Of a DNA stretch of 64,000 bases, positions 35,562 through 48,588 are shown one piece after another. The notes under the pieces were generated by a model. That model was not told the DNA's origin, ran no database searches, and saw only the letters and a program-made list of their open reading frames with translations. Both the position numbers and the translations under genes were made by a program. The stretch lies in the NCBI GenBank assembly GCA_047967505.1, contig CM106540.1. One strand, 5' to 3'. This stretch comes from Dipteris shenzhenensis. Its lineage: Eukaryota; Polypodiophyta; Polypodiopsida; Gleicheniales. Position 1 is the stretch's first letter. Every line of letters starts with the position of its first letter.

Positions 35562-36983
35562 ATGCTAGTCCCTGCAAGAGAGAATCACACCAAATACCAG
35601 GTGCACCCAAATATGTATGCCACAATAGACTGAAATATCACAAAAAACTCAAAGCTCAAAGCATCAAAAGATGCATCTGACTCATGTGCATATACTATGC
35701 ATCCATATGAGCAAATCTGGCCCAAAAGAAAATGCCAATAAGTGCCAAATGACTCAAGCATAAACACCGTCCACTGGCATATGCATCAATTATATCTCAT
35801 CCAAGAGAGCATAGCACTATCAGTGCATCACCAACAATGTGTCAAAGCTGTCCCTCAGCATAAAATAGCATCCATGTGCAAAGCGTCCATAAAAAATAGC
35901 ATCCCACAAGGCAATTTGGGCCTATCAGTGCATCCAACAAGGACCGCAATGCATCCAAATGGCCTATAAATCATCCATTGCAACCCAATGCATACCACGA
36001 ATGAGCGCACACTGCTCAAACTGCAACCAGAGTGATCTGCATAAGGTATGCTCAAGAAATCATAGTCCCACGGTAATGAGCGCTACTGAAAATAGAACTC
36101 GAGATGCTTCAAAACATGGGCGCCATTGCATAATCGGACTCAGCAAGAAAATCTGCAAATATCTCTCTTCTGCCAGAATTCCAAAATCCCAACCGATGAG
36201 TGAGAAATGGGAGTCAACACTTATCCACTGCCATGTGGCATAAATCTAAGGTTTCAAAACCTTAGAATGAAAAATGCATAACAGAGAGACGAAATCGAAT
36301 ACACAAAGATCTATAACTCTGAAAATCCTCCACCAAATCGTGCAAGAACTGATAGGTAGGGGTTTTTGGGCGTCCGGAATGCAATGGGACAGACGGTTTT
36401 GGAAACCGTGGTCTCAATCACTGGGTCCAACACACGGACTGAAAAACGTTTTTGGAAACAGAGCTATCTGTAAACTCCACCGGAGTGCGAATGATGAGCA
36501 ACATAGAAGTTTTAGGACCTCCTGAGTCCACCGGAACTGACAGATCTGCAAATGGTTGCTCCAAAATGAGTTCCAACACCCGGGCAAAAAACGCAGGAAC
36601 TGACAGATCTGCAAATGGTTGCTCCAAAATGAGTTCCAACACCCAATGAAATGATCCCAGATTCAAGAATGAAGGTGTTTCCAAGCTTCTGAAGTGAAGT
36701 GGACACCAAAAGCAAGCAATAGTTGCCTCTACAAGTCAATATGGAGTCTCTGTCATCGAACGGAACAGGGAAAAGCTCAAAAAACGACTTTTTCTTTGAA
36801 AGCTCTTAACAGGCTCTCAAAACCACTTCGCAAAGCCAAAGTGACTTTTCCAAAGGTTCCTACAAGGTCTCTGCACACTCGAATGCAAGTAAAGTCACCC
36901 ACAAAGCTTCCCACAGAGCTTCTCCTTCCTCCCACAGAGCTGCTGAGCTTCCAAGCATTCACGCACGCTCAGCTAGATCACCC
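35562..36983 (-). other. Long leader of copia-1 with a direct repeat
   Basis: 1.4 kb of non-coding leader between primer site and gag. A 49-bp direct repeat is present at 36533-36581 and 36596-36644 (period 63). No coding region is recognised. Confidence 0.7.
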
Positions 36984-36997
36984 GGGCTCTGATACCA
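36984..36997 (-). other. Primer-binding site of copia-1
   Basis: Plus-strand GGGCTCTGATACCA is the complement of TGGTATCAGAGCCC, the classic initiator tRNA-Met site of plant copia elements, two bases from the 5' LTR. Confidence 0.93.
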
Positions 36998-36999
36998 GT

Positions 37000-37170
37000 T
37001 GAGAGTGCTCTCAACGGAAGCAAGAACGGAAGAAGGAGAGAGAGAGACAGAGAGCCACACAAGTTTTGGTGGGTGCAGAACCACCCTAAGCTTCTTTTTC
37101 ATTCATTTATATATGTGTTTAAGTATTGTACATAACTGGGGTTAAGGCACAGTGACCTTTAACCCCCACA
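37000..37170 (-). repeat. 5' LTR of copia-1
   Basis: 171 bp, differing from the 3' LTR at two positions (A/T in the CACAAGATTT block; T/G in CCCTAATC). Confidence 0.95.
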
Positions 37171-37760
37171 CTTTACCTCATACAACTAGTTCATTGGGCT
37201 CCATTTATGGCTGCTAGGGACGAACCCCACAATGAAGGCCTTTCTCAACATCTCCCAGTTGACTTTCTTTTCTAGGGTGAGAGCCCTATACCATTGGCCT
37301 GCTTTGCCATCCAATCTGAGACCAAACGCATTGGCCATTTCTAGGTCCCTGGGAGCACCAAAGGCTTTATAAATCAAATTGCTCTACATGGGAGACCGTG
37401 TCTCCTTCTCCAAGGAATATGGTCATTAACTTGGTGATAGCTATGGGACGGCTCCTCGAGGGATTCGCAATCCTTGTGGGAAACACTAGGGTAGGTGGAG
37501 GTGGTGAGCCCCCCCTTCCTAGGGCATTCACCAAGATGGGCATTGCCTCATCAGTTAACACTATTTGAGAAGCTGGTGGGGGTGGTGCCATTGTGGTCCT
37601 AATGGCACATAGGGTTGGCCTTAAGCTTGCTAGCCCTGGTGGTGGTATCTATGTAGTTTCTGGTGCTGGCATTGGAACGGATGTGCTAAGGCCTACATTC
37701 ATCAATGCAATTGATATGGGCGGAAACGGACATACTCCCAGAGGAGGTGGGTCATGGGGC
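37171..37760 (-). pseudogene. gag: Element B gag, central capsid part
   Basis: Minus-strand frames contain PILVNALGRGGSPPPP, AITKLMTIFLGEGDTVSHVE, LDGKAGQWYRAL and NWEMLRKAFIVGF. This is the retrotransposon gag core. The piece is bounded by the copia-1 TSD on the left and the copia-2 TSD on the right. Confidence 0.75.
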
Positions 37761-38110
37761 TATTGAGATATCGAGCTCCACTCGTGATATGCCAAGGTGA
37801 CTGTTGTGCATTTATGTCACCGACTTGTTAGCTGCAGATGCGGTTGGTACACTACCCATGAATAATAGCTAGATGACAGCTATCCTTATCTACTCTAGTT
37901 CGTGGCTCAGTTAGTATGCCACCTTAGTTAGTTGAGTTTGGTTTGAGACCCACATATAGGGTTCTTCTATTTCTTTGTACGTGTGTTCTTTTGGCTTTCA
38001 CAACTAAGAAGAGGAAAACTATTTTCAGTCTCCATCTGTGTGTATTCCCCCATTGTGTATGTGAGAAAGCTGCAAGTGAGACTCCTTCCCTCTCTCCCAC
38101 TATCTTCACA
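37761..38110 (+). repeat. 5' LTR of copia-2
   Basis: 350 bp, starting TATTGAGATATCGAG (the first G mutated to A) and ending ATCTTCACA. Confidence 0.93.
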
Positions 38111-38123
38111 TGGTATCAGAGCC
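38111..38123 (+). other. Primer-binding site of copia-2
   Basis: TGGTATCAGAGCC directly after the LTR; initiator tRNA-Met type. Confidence 0.93.
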
Positions 38124-38512
38124 TTGTTCGTGGTAAGGAGCTCAAGAAAGCAAACCAAGTTCGTGGTGTCCTAGTAAGAGGACCAGTGTTGCTTTTCTAT
38201 TTTGAGTTTGGGAGCAAATCTCTACAGGTAGCACAGCTAGAAGTGCAAGAGTGCACTGTCTCAGATTAAAACACCCTTCGAGGCCATTTCGGGGCCCGTT
38301 TTGAAGGTAGAAGTTCTTCGCAGGCACTCAAAAAAAGGCCCTGTTTTTGCTGTGTGACCATTGCTTGGCTGGTCGGTGAAAAGTTACCGCAGAAATTGCA
38401 TCGTATGCCTGTGTGCAGAGATATTGGCAGTTGTGGAATCATCCTTATTGCCTGTTGATGCAAAATCGTCACTAGGAAGTGACTGTGTGGTCAAATACCA
38501 CTTTCGTCAGTT

Positions 38513-39931
38513 TTGCGGATCTGCCCGTGTGAGGCAAAAGCTGTGGTTTTTGCAGTGACAGAATATTTTGCAGTGTTCTGTAATGGGTCTGATTCTCTTT
38601 CACAAATTGTCACAGAAAAGCTTGACAAGAATAGCTTCCAGGCATGGAAGTTAAAAATGATGAATTTTCTTATGGGAAAAGGCTATTGGGAGTTCATTAC
38701 AGGAAATGAAGAAGAACCAGTTCTTCTTAATGTTCCCAATCAACAGGAAATGCAGGCATTTAAAGGATGGCATGAGAGAGCCAGAAAAGTTATGTACTGG
38801 CTATCTATCAGTATTTCGGATTCTATGATTGTGCATATTCAGGATGCAAGTACGCCAAAGGAGGCATGGGATACTTTGGCAAAAATGTACAACACAAATA
38901 CGCAAGCCAGGAAAATGCAGCTCAAACAGGAGTTGCACAATGTGCAGAGAGAAAATTTGAGCATAAATGACTACCACATGAAGGTGAAGAAAATTGCAAA
39001 AGCACTTGCTTCCATTGGGTCACCAGTGGAAGATGATAATCTAGTTTCTGTGACCTTGAATGGTCTAGGAAAGGATTATGCACAATTCCAGACATCCATT
39101 GCCGTCCGTGAAAAATTTCCTGATTTTGAAGAGTTGTTTGCTCTTCTAATTTTTGAAGAGCAGAGAAATGGGGGTGCATCTTCTTCAGGAGGAACTTCAA
39201 AAGAAACTGTCTTCTACTCAAATGCTGGAAGAGGTAGAGGCAAAGGTAGAGGAGGCCGATCTGTAAGCCATGGTAGAAATCAGAATATGCAGCAAACTCA
39301 AGAAAACCAGTCCTATGGAGGAGGACATGGTAACTCTAGAGGCAGGGGGAGCCAAAGAGGCCGTGGTGGATGGCAGAGAGGCCAAAATGCAAACAACAAT
39401 GTTGAATGCTACTACTGTGGTAAAATGGGTCATATGGCTAAGGACTGCTACAAAAAGCAGAATGACATTACGAATGGAAAATTGCAGCAAGGTAATTATG
39501 CATCTTCTAGTAGACAGGGTGATGACAGAAATGAGCATCTATTTATGGTGCAGCACATGACCAATTCTGTGACAAGTGCAGAAGAACGAAATGATGTGTG
39601 GTATGTTGACTCAGGTGCATCAAACCACATGACAGGTCATGCAGAGTGGATGCAAGATGCAAGGAAAATGGAAAAACCAGGATTTGTGGAGACTGGTGAT
39701 GATACTGCACATCCTATTGTGCAGATTGGTAAAATTCCTTTGTCTATGCAGGATGGGAAAAAAAAATACCTGTCTGATGTATTTCATGTTCCGAACATCA
39801 CCAAGAACCTAGTTTCTGTTGGTCAAATGGTTGAGCAGGGCTTGCAGGTCAGATTTAATCCTCATGGATGCTTTGTTGAGGATATGAAAAATAACGGTCG
39901 CTTGATAGCAAAGGAAAGAAGAAGGGCATGA
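38513..39931 (+). pseudogene. gag: copia-2 gag and protease
   Basis: An open frame of 472 codons whose true gag start is probably downstream of the first ATG. It contains a UBN2-type gag (KLDKNSFQAWKLKMMNFL, NTQARKMQLKQEL), a Gly/Arg-rich stretch, the CCHC knuckle CYYCGKMGHMAKDC and the protease site WYVDSGASNHMT (about 39600). It ends by a frameshift into the pol frame near 39920. The gag part itself looks intact. Confidence 0.92.
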
Positions 39932-42866
39932 TGTTTATGTTGGATGCGGACATGCCTGAATTGAGTGCAGCAATGTTTGCACATGAGACTGGTGTAGTTG
40001 CAGATATTGATATCTGGCATAAACGCATTGGTCATGTTAATATATAGCGACTTAAATCAATGCAAGCCCAAAATATTGTTGCAGGATTGCCTAAATTCAA
40101 GGTTGCAGAAATGCATAAGGTTTGTGAAGCCTGTCAATTGGGAAAACAGGTAAGGAAACCATTTCCTAGGCATGTTCAAGAGAGTAAAAAGCCATTGGAA
40201 TTAATCCACTTTGATGTGTGGACTACTAAAGTTGCATCTATTGGAGGCTGTCACTATTTTGTCACTTTTATTGATGACTTCAGCAGAAAAGTTTGGGTAT
40301 ATTTTATGAAAAAGAAAAGTGAAGTGTTTGGGCACTTCAAAGCTTTTAAAGCTATGGTTGAAAAAGAAACAGGCCTGCAAATAAAATGCCTAAGGTCAGA
40401 TGGAGGGGGAGAGTGCCTCTCAAATGAGTTTGCAAGGTTCCTACACGAGTATGGCATAAAGCAGCAATATTCATGCAGTCATACCCCACAGCAAAATGGA
40501 CTTGTAGAAAGGAAAAACAGGCATATTGGAGAGGTATCTCGGGCCATGCTAAATGAGAAAGATCTACCAGATTATTATTGGGCTGAAGCAGTTGCTACAG
40601 TAGTTTACATAATGAACAGGACTCCCACTGCAGCAATACATGGCATGACGCCAGAGGAGATGTATACTGGTAGGAAACTAGACATTTCTCGTTTGAAAAT
40701 TTTTGGTTGCATTGCCTATGTTCATGTGCCAAATGAGTTGAGGTCCAAGTTGGATCCAAAAGCTGAGAAGTGCATCTTTATTGGTTGTTCTCTGCAGCAG
40801 AAAGGGTATAGATGCTATAACCCTTCTACTTGTAAGTTTACAGTGAGCAGAGATGTTGTTTTTCATGAGATGAGCAGCTGGTATAAACTAGTAAATGTGA
40901 TGATTGATGTAGATGCACAAAATGGTAATGCTGCACAGAATTCACAGTAGCAATCACAAATTATCAGTGGACCTGCAGTGTCCTCTAGCAGTGGTTCACA
41001 TACTTCGCCATGGACAGGTAGATTGAGATCAGGAGAATCTCCTCAAAGCAATGCAGATAGTGGTACACAGGTATCACGAAAAGGAAAAGAGAAGGTAGAT
41101 CAGACCATGTTTGATGTGAATGCAGGTCACTCTTATGTGGATGGTGAATTCAGTGGCTCAGAACAGAGCATTGATGATGAGTTGGGTATTCCTTCTGTTG
41201 TTACACCTGGAGTAAGGAAGACCAGGGATGTTTTGAGAGCACCTGGAAGTGAGCCTATTTTGTGCAAGTCTACCAGAGCTAGGTATCCTGTGGATAGGCT
41301 ATATTATGATGGATTTATAGCCATTCACTATGCCTATATGGTCAAAGTGATGCAGGAACCAGAACCCACTTCTTTTGAGTAAGCCATGGGAAATGAAAAA
41401 TGGGAGAAAGCCATGGATGAAGAAATGGATGCCTTGGAGGCAAATGCTACATGGGAATTGGTGCCTTTGCCTAAAAACAAGAATGCAATTGGCTGTAAGT
41501 GGGTTTATAAGATCAAGCACAATGCAGATGGTTCTGTGAATAGATACAAGGCAAGATTAGTTGTCAAGGGGTATGCACAGACAATGGCATTGATTATGAA
41601 GAAACATTCAGTCCGGTTGCAAGGATGGCAACTGTAAGAGCAGTCATTGCTATGGCTTCATCAAAGGGATGGTCTTTACATCAGATGGATGTAAAGAATG
41701 CCTTCTTGCATGGTGATTTGCAAGAAGAGGTCTTTATGGAGCAGCCAGCAGGTTATGTTCATGCGATTCATCCTGAGTTTGTTTGCAAGTTGAAGAAAGC
41801 CTTGTATGGCTTGAAGCAAGCACATAGAGCATGGTCTGACAAGATAGGACAGTATCTTGTCACTATTGGCTTTCAGATTTCCAAGGCAGATTTCTCACTC
41901 TATGTGAGAAAAACAGAGAAAGGGATTATGCTGCTTGTCATTTATGTTGATGATTTGATCATCACAGGTGATAGTGATGAAGATATCCTTCATGTGAAAA
42001 TGCTATTGAAGCAAAAGTTTGAGATGAAGGATTTGGGAGAGCTGCGTTATTTCTTGGGCATTGAGGTGATTACATCACCAAGTGGGATACAGCTCTTGCA
42101 GAGGCAGTATGGATTGGACATGCTATCCAAATATGGGATGATAGGCTGTAAGCCTATTTCAGTTCCTTTGGAGCAGAATGTGAAGCTGAGCACAGATGTA
42201 GGTGAGCTTCTGGAAGACCCTACTATGTACAGACGCATAGTAGGAAGTTTGATTTATATGACTATTAACAGGCCAGATTTAAGCTATGCTGTTGGATTGG
42301 TAAGTCAGTTTATGTAGGCTCCAAGGAAACCGCATTTGGATGCGGCTAGACGCATACTCAGGTATGTGAAGTCCACATTGCAGTATGGACTATTTTATGA
42401 GGCTGGGGTTTAGATACAGTTGCATGGATACACTGATGCTGATTGGGAGAAACAGCCTACAATTGCCTTATCGAGCACAGAGGCTGAGTACAGGGGTGCA
42501 GCAATGGCTGCATGTGAGGTAGCTTGGTTGCATAAGCTACTTTATGATATGCATCAGTCTACAGATGGGCCAGTTGTCATTTATTATGACAACATGAGCA
42601 GTATACACTTGGCAAATAATTGAGTCTATCATGCTAGAACAAAGCACATTGAGGTGCATTATCACTATGTGCAGGAGAAGGTTTTACTAGGTCTTATTGA
42701 TCTAGTTTATGTGAAAACAGCAGATCAGGTAGCTGACATATTCACGAAGGCATTGGGCATAGAGAAGCTGCACAAGTTCAGAGACCTGCTTGGTGTGCAA
42801 GAATTGGGATTGAGCTCGAGGGGGAGTGTTGAGATATTGAGCTCCACTCGTGATATGCCAGGGTGA
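39932..42866 (+). pseudogene. pol: copia-2 pol: integrase, RT, RNase H
   Basis: GAG-pre-integrase is at about 39960-40170. Integrase is at 40180-40660 with HFDVWTTK, LRSDGGGE and GLVERKNRH. RT is at 41386-42317 with [21 protein letters not shown] and YVDDLIITG. RNase H is at 42318-42790. Stops are seen at about 40047, 40950, 41382, 42317 and 42623. A one-base deletion near 41583 shifts the frame. RNase H lacks about 30 residues between GYTDADW and KQPTIALSS, which copia-3 retains, so this copy cannot be autonomous. Confidence 0.9.
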
Positions 42867-43176
42867 TTGTTGTGCATTTATGTCACCGACTTGTTAGCTG
42901 TAGATGCGGTTGGTACACCGCCCATGAATAATAGCTGGATGATAGCTATCCTTATCTACTCTAGTTTGTGGCTCAGTTAGTATGCCACCTTAGTTAGTTG
43001 AGTTTGGTTTGAGACCCACATATAGGGTTCTTCTATTTCTTTGTACGTGTGTTCTTTTGGCTTTCACAACTAAGAAGAGGAAAACTATTTTCAGCCTCCA
43101 CCTGTGTGTATTTCCCCATTGTGTATGTGAGAAAGCCGCAAGTGAGACTCCTTCCCTCTCTCCCACTATCTTCACA
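42827..43176 (+). repeat. 3' LTR of copia-2
   Basis: 350 bp, starting TGTTGAGATATTGAG and ending ATCTTCACA, followed by the TSD GGGGC. Confidence 0.95.
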
Positions 43177-43403
43177 GGGGCATGGGCACGATGGTTTCAT
43201 GCAATGGGCGATAAGGTGGAACTTGTGGAGCCCCATAGTTGATAGAAGTTGGTGGCACATGGGCTATTGGGGGTTCATAAGGCACCCCTCCTTGGAAGCC
43301 TCTCGCATCATGCCCTCAAAATTCCCTCATCCATGAATCTTCATCATCCATGCATTCCCATTAGGGATGTCTTGCAAAGGAGGAGGGTCCTAGATCTGCA
43401 AGG
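43177..43403 (-). pseudogene. gag: Element B gag piece between copia-2 and copia-3
   Basis: About 220 bp. The minus-strand frame is Pro-rich (YEPPIAHVPPTSINYGAP) and joins in sense to the piece left of copia-2. Confidence 0.6.
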
Positions 43404-43745
43404 TGTTGAGATATCGAGCTCCACTCGTGATATGCCAGGGTGACCATTGTGCATTTATGTCACCGACTTGTTAGCTGTAGATGCGGTTGGTAGACCGCCC
43501 ATGAATGACATCTATCCTTATGTACTCTAGTTCGTGGCTCAGTTAGTATGCCACCTTAGTTAGCTAAGTTTGGTTTGAGACCCACATATAGGGTTCTTCT
43601 ATTTCTTTGTACTAGAGTTCTTTTGGCTTTCACAACTAAGAAGAGAAAAAACTATTTTCAGCCTCCACCTTTGTGTGTATTCCCCCATTGTGTATGTGAG
43701 AAAGTCGCAAGTGAGCTTCCTTTCTTCTCTCCCACTATCTTCACA
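43404..43745 (+). repeat. 5' LTR of copia-3
   Basis: 342 bp, TGTTGAGATATCGAG...ATCTTCACA. Confidence 0.92.
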
Positions 43746-44214
43746 TGGTATTAGAGCCTGGTTCGTGGTAAGGAGCTCAAGAAAGCAAACCAAGTTCGTA
43801 GTGTTTTGGTAAGAGGACCAGTGTTACTTTCCTTTTTCGAGTTTGGGAGCAAATCTCTACAGGTAGCACAGCCAAAAGTGCAAGAGTGTACTGTCTCAGA
43901 TTGAGACGCCCTTCGTGGTGTGGCGAGAGGGCATTTCAGGGCTTGTTTTGAAGGCGGAAGTTCTTCACAGGCACTCAAAAAAAGGCCCTGTTTTTACTGT
44001 GCAACCACTGCTCTACAGGTCGGTGAAAAGTTGTCGCAAAAATTGCATTGTATGCCTGTGCGCAGAGATATTGGGAGTTATAGAATCATCCTTATTGCCT
44101 GTTCATGCGAAATCATCACTAGGAAGTGACTGTGTGGTCAAATACCACTTTTGTCAGTTTTGCAGATTTGCCTGTGTGAGGCAGAAGCTGTGTTTTTTGC
44201 AGTGACAGAATTTT

Positions 44215-45475
44215 TTGCAGTGTTCTATAATAGTGTCTGATTCTCTTTCACAGATTGTCATTGAAAAGCTTGACAAGAACAACTTCCAAGCATGGAAGTT
44301 TAGAATGAGGAATTTCCTTATGGGAAAAGGCTATTGGGAGTTCATTACAGGAAATGAAGAAGAACCAGTTCTTCCTAATGTTCCCAATCAACAGGAAATG
44401 TAGGCATTTCAAGGATGGCATGAGAGAGCCAGAAAAGTTATGTGTTGGCCGTCTATCAATATTTCGGATTCTACGATTGTGCATATTCAGGATGCAAGCA
44501 CGCTAAAGGAGGCATGGGATATTTTGGCAAAAATGTACAGCACAAATATGCAAGCCAGGAAAATGCAGCTCAAGCAGGAGTTGCATAATGTGCAGAGAGA
44601 AAATATGAGCATCAATGACTACCACATGAAGGTGAAGAAAATTGCAGATGCACTTGCTTCCATTGGGTCGCCAGTGGAAGATAATGATTTAGTTTCTGTG
44701 ACCTTGAATGGTCTAGGAAAGGATTATGCATAGTTTCGGACATCCATTGCCGTCCGTGAAAAATTTCATGATTTTGAGGATTTTGTTTGCTCTTCTAATT
44801 TCTAAAGAGCAGAGAAACGGTGGTGCATCTTCTTCAGGAGGAAGTTCAAAAGAAACTGTCTTCTACTCAAATGCTAGAAGAGGTAGAGGCAAAAGTAGAG
44901 GAGGCCGATCTGGAGGCCATGGTAGAAATCAGAATATGCAGCAAACTCAAGAAAACTAGTCCTATGGAGGAGGATGTGGTAACTCTAGAGGCAGGGGGAG
45001 CCAAAGAGGTCGTGGTGGATGGCAGAGAGGTCAAAATGCAAACAGCAATGTTAAATGCTACTATTGTGGTAAAATGGGTCATACGGCTAAAGACTGCTAC
45101 AAGAAGCAAAATGACATCATGAATGGAAAATTGCAGCAAGGGAATTATGCATCTTCTAGTAGATAGGGTGATGACAGAAATGAGCATCTGTTTATGGTGC
45201 AGCACATGACCAATTCTGTGACAAGTGCAGAAGAAAGCAATGATGTGTGGTATGTTGACTCAGGTGCATCAGACCACATGACAAGTCATGCAGAATGGAT
45301 GCAGGATGCAAGGAAAATGGAAAGACCAGGATTTGTGGAGACTGGTGATGATACTACACATCCTATTGTGCAGATTGGTAAAATTCCTTTGTTTATGCAG
45401 GATGGGAAAAAGAAATATCTGTTTGATGTATTTCATGTCCCGAACATCACCAAGAACCTAGTTTCTGTTGGTTAA
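44215..45475 (+). pseudogene. gag: copia-3 gag and protease
   Basis: Same domains as copia-2: LDKNNFQAWKFRMRNFLMGK, the knuckle CYYCGKMGHTAKDC (about 45056-45100) and the protease site WYVDSGASDHMT (about 45248). In-frame stops occur after 44403, 44733, 44959 and 45475, mostly TAG from CAG. Confidence 0.9.
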
Positions 45476-48400
45476 ATGGTTGAGCAATGCTTGCAGGTTA
45501 GATTTAATCCTCATGGATGCTTTGTTGAGGATATGAAAAATATCGGTCGCTTGATAGCAAAAGGAAAGAAGAAGGGAAGGATGTTTACATTGGATGCAGA
45601 CATGCCTGAATTGAGTGCAACAATGTTTGCACATGGCACTAGTGTAGTTGTAGATATTGATATCTGGCATGAATGCATTGGTCATGTTCATGTACAGTGA
45701 CTTAAATCAATGCAGGCCCAAAATATTGTTGCAGGATTGCCTAAATTCAAGGTTGCAGAAATGCATAAGGTATGTGAAGCCTATCGATTTGGAAAACAGG
45801 CAAGGAAACAATTTCCTAGGCATGTTCAAGAGAGTAAGAAGCCATTAGAATTAATCCACTCTGATGTGTGGACTACTAAAGCTACATCTATTGGAGGCTA
45901 TCATTATTTTGTCACTTTTATTGATGACTACAGCAGAAAAGTTTGGGTGTATTTTATGTAAAAGAAAAGTGACTTGTTTGGGCACTTCAAAGCTTTTAAA
46001 GCTATGGTTGAAAAAGAAACAGGCCTACAAATAAAATGCCTAAGGTCAGATGGAGGGGGAGAGTACCTCTCAAATGAGTTTGTAAGGTTCCTGCAGGAGC
46101 ATGGCATAAAGCAACAATATTCATGCAGTCATACCCCACAGCAAAATGGACTTGTAGAAAGGAAAAACATGCATATTAGAGAGGTATCTTGGGCCATGCT
46201 AAATGAAAAAGACCTACTAGATTATTATTGGGCTAAAGCAGTTGCTACAACAGTTTACATAATGAACAGGACTCCCACTGTAGCAATACATGGCACGACG
46301 CCAGAGATGTATACTGGTAGGAAACTAGATATTTCTCATTTGAAAATTTCTGGTTGCATTGCCTATGTTCATGTGTCAGATGAGTTGAGGTCCAAGTTGG
46401 ATCCAAAAGCTGAGAACTGCATCTTTATTGGTTATTCTTTGCAGCAAAAAGGGTATAGATGCTATAACCCTACTACTCGTAAGTTTACAGTGAGCAGAGA
46501 TGTTTTTGATGAGATGAGCAGCTGGTATAAACCAGTAAATGTGATGATTGATGTAGATGCACAAAATGGTAATGCTGCATAGAATTCACAGCAGCAATCA
46601 CAAAATATTAGTGGACGTGTAGTGTCCTCTAGCAATGGTTCACATACTTCACCATGGATAGGCAGATTAAGATCAGGAGAATCTCCTCAAAGCAATGCAG
46701 ATAGTGGTACGCAGGTATCACAAAAAGGAAAAGAGAAGGTAGATCAGCCCATGTTTGATGTGAATGCAGGTCACTCTTATGTGGATGGTGAATCTAGTGG
46801 CTCAGAACAGAGCATTGATGATGAGTTGGGTATTCCTTCTATTGTTACACTTGGAGTAAGGAAGACTAGGGATGTTTTGAGAGCACTTGGAAGTGAGCCT
46901 ATTTTGCACACATCTACCAGAGCTAGTTATCCTGTGGATAGGCTAAAATATGATGGATTTACAGCCATTTACTATGCCTATATGGTCAAAGTGATACAGG
47001 AATCAGAACCACTTCTTTTGAGCAAGCCATGAGAAAAGAAAAATGGGAGAAACCCATGGATGAAGAAATGGATGCCTTGGAAGGAAATGCTACATGGGAA
47101 TTGGTGCCTTTGCCTAAAGACAAGAATGAAATTGGTTGCAAGTGGGTTTATAAGGTGAAGCACAATGCAGATGGTTCTGTGAATAGATACAAGGCAAGAT
47201 TAGTTGTCAAGGGGTATGCACAGACATATGGCATTGATTATGAAGAAACATTTAGTCTGGTTGCAAGGATGGCAACCGTAAGAGCAGTCATTGCTATGGC
47301 TACATCAAAGGGATGGTCTTTACATCAGATGGATGTAAAGAATGCATTCTTGCATGGTGATTTGCAAGAAGAGGTATATATGGAATAGCCACTAGGTTAT
47401 GTTCATGCTATTCATCTTGAGTTTGTTTGCAGGTTGAATAAAGCCTTGTATGGCTTGAAGCAAGCGCCTAGAGCATGGTCTGACAAGATAGGACATTATC
47501 TTGTTATTATTGGCTTTCAGATTTCCAAGGTAGATTTCTCACTTTATGTGAGAAAAACAAAGAAAGGCATTATGCTGCTTGTCATTTATGTTGATGATTT
47601 GATCATCACAGGTGATAGTGATGAAGATATCCTTCATGCGAAAATGCTATTGAAGCAGAAGTTTGAGATGAAGGATTTGGGAGAGCTACGTTACTTCTTG
47701 GGCATTGAGGTGATTAGATCCACAAGTGGGATATGGCTCTTGTAGAGGCAGTATGGATTGGACATGCTGTCCAAATATGGGATGATAGGCTATAAGCCTA
47801 TTTCAGTCCCTTTGGGGCAGAATGTGAAGCTGAGCGCAGATGCAGGTGAGCTTCTAGAAGACCCTACTATGTATAGATGCATAGTAGGAAGTTTGATTTA
47901 TATGACTATTACCAGGCCAGATTTGAGCTATGCTGTTGGGTTTGTAAGTCAATTTATGCAAGCTCCAAGGAAACTGCATTTGGATGCGGCTAGACACATA
48001 CTGAGGTATGTGAAGTCCACATCGTAGTATGGACCATTTTATGAGACTGGGGTTCAGATATAGTTACATGGATACACTAATGCTGATTGGGCTAGTAGTA
48101 TTTTTGATGGACGATCTACCAGTGGATATGTGTTCTCTTTTGGGAGTGCTGCAGTCACTTGGAGCAGCAAGAAATAGCCTACAACTATCTTATCGAGCAG
48201 AGAGGCTGAGTACAGGGGTGCAGCAATGGCTGCATGTGAGGTAGCTTGGTTGCATAAGCTACTCTATGATATGCATCAGTCTACAAATGGGCCAGTTGTC
48301 ATTTATTGTGACAACATGAGCAGTATACACTTGGCAAATAACCCAGTCTATCATGCTAGAACAAAGCACATTGAGGTGCATTATCACTATGTGTGGGAGA

Positions 48401-48588
48401 AGGTTTTACTAGGTCTTATTGATCTAGTTTATGTCAACATAGAGGATCAGGTAGCTGACATATTCACGAAGGCATTGGGCATAGAGAAGCTGCGCAAGTT
48501 TAGAGACCTATTTGGTGTGCAGGAATTGGGATTGAGCTTGAGGGGGAGTGTTGAGATATGGAGCTCCACTCGTGATATGCCAGGGTGA
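45476..48588 (+). pseudogene. pol: copia-3 pol: integrase, RT, RNase H
   Basis: Integrase is at 45710-46300 with HSDVWTTK, LRSDGGGEY and GLVERKNMH. RT is at 47029-48027 with [12 protein letters not shown] and YVDDLIITG. RNase H is at about 48060-48500 and keeps the GRSTSGYVFSF-like region that copia-2 lost. Interrupted by stops after 45961, 46582, 47032, 47388, 47745 and 48027, among others. Confidence 0.9.

Larger units (their letters stand above)
31242..37170 (-). mobile_element. Ty1/copia element copia-1, complete
   Basis: A 5929-bp element with 171-bp LTRs at both ends, a tRNA-Met-type primer site and a perfect 5-bp target duplication CTTTA (31237-31241 and 37171-37175). The LTRs differ at only two positions, both transversions, so this is the youngest full element in the window. 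It interrupts the gag of element B. The leader between primer site and gag is unusually long (about 1.4 kb). Confidence 0.95.
37761..43176 (+). mobile_element. Ty1/copia element copia-2, complete
   Basis: A 5416-bp element with 350-bp LTRs, a tRNA-Met primer site at 38111, a purine tract TCGAGGGGGAG before the 3' LTR and a perfect 5-bp target duplication GGGGC (37756-37760 and 43177-43181). LTRs differ at about 14 positions, all transitions by my count. It interrupts element B gag. Confidence 0.95.
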
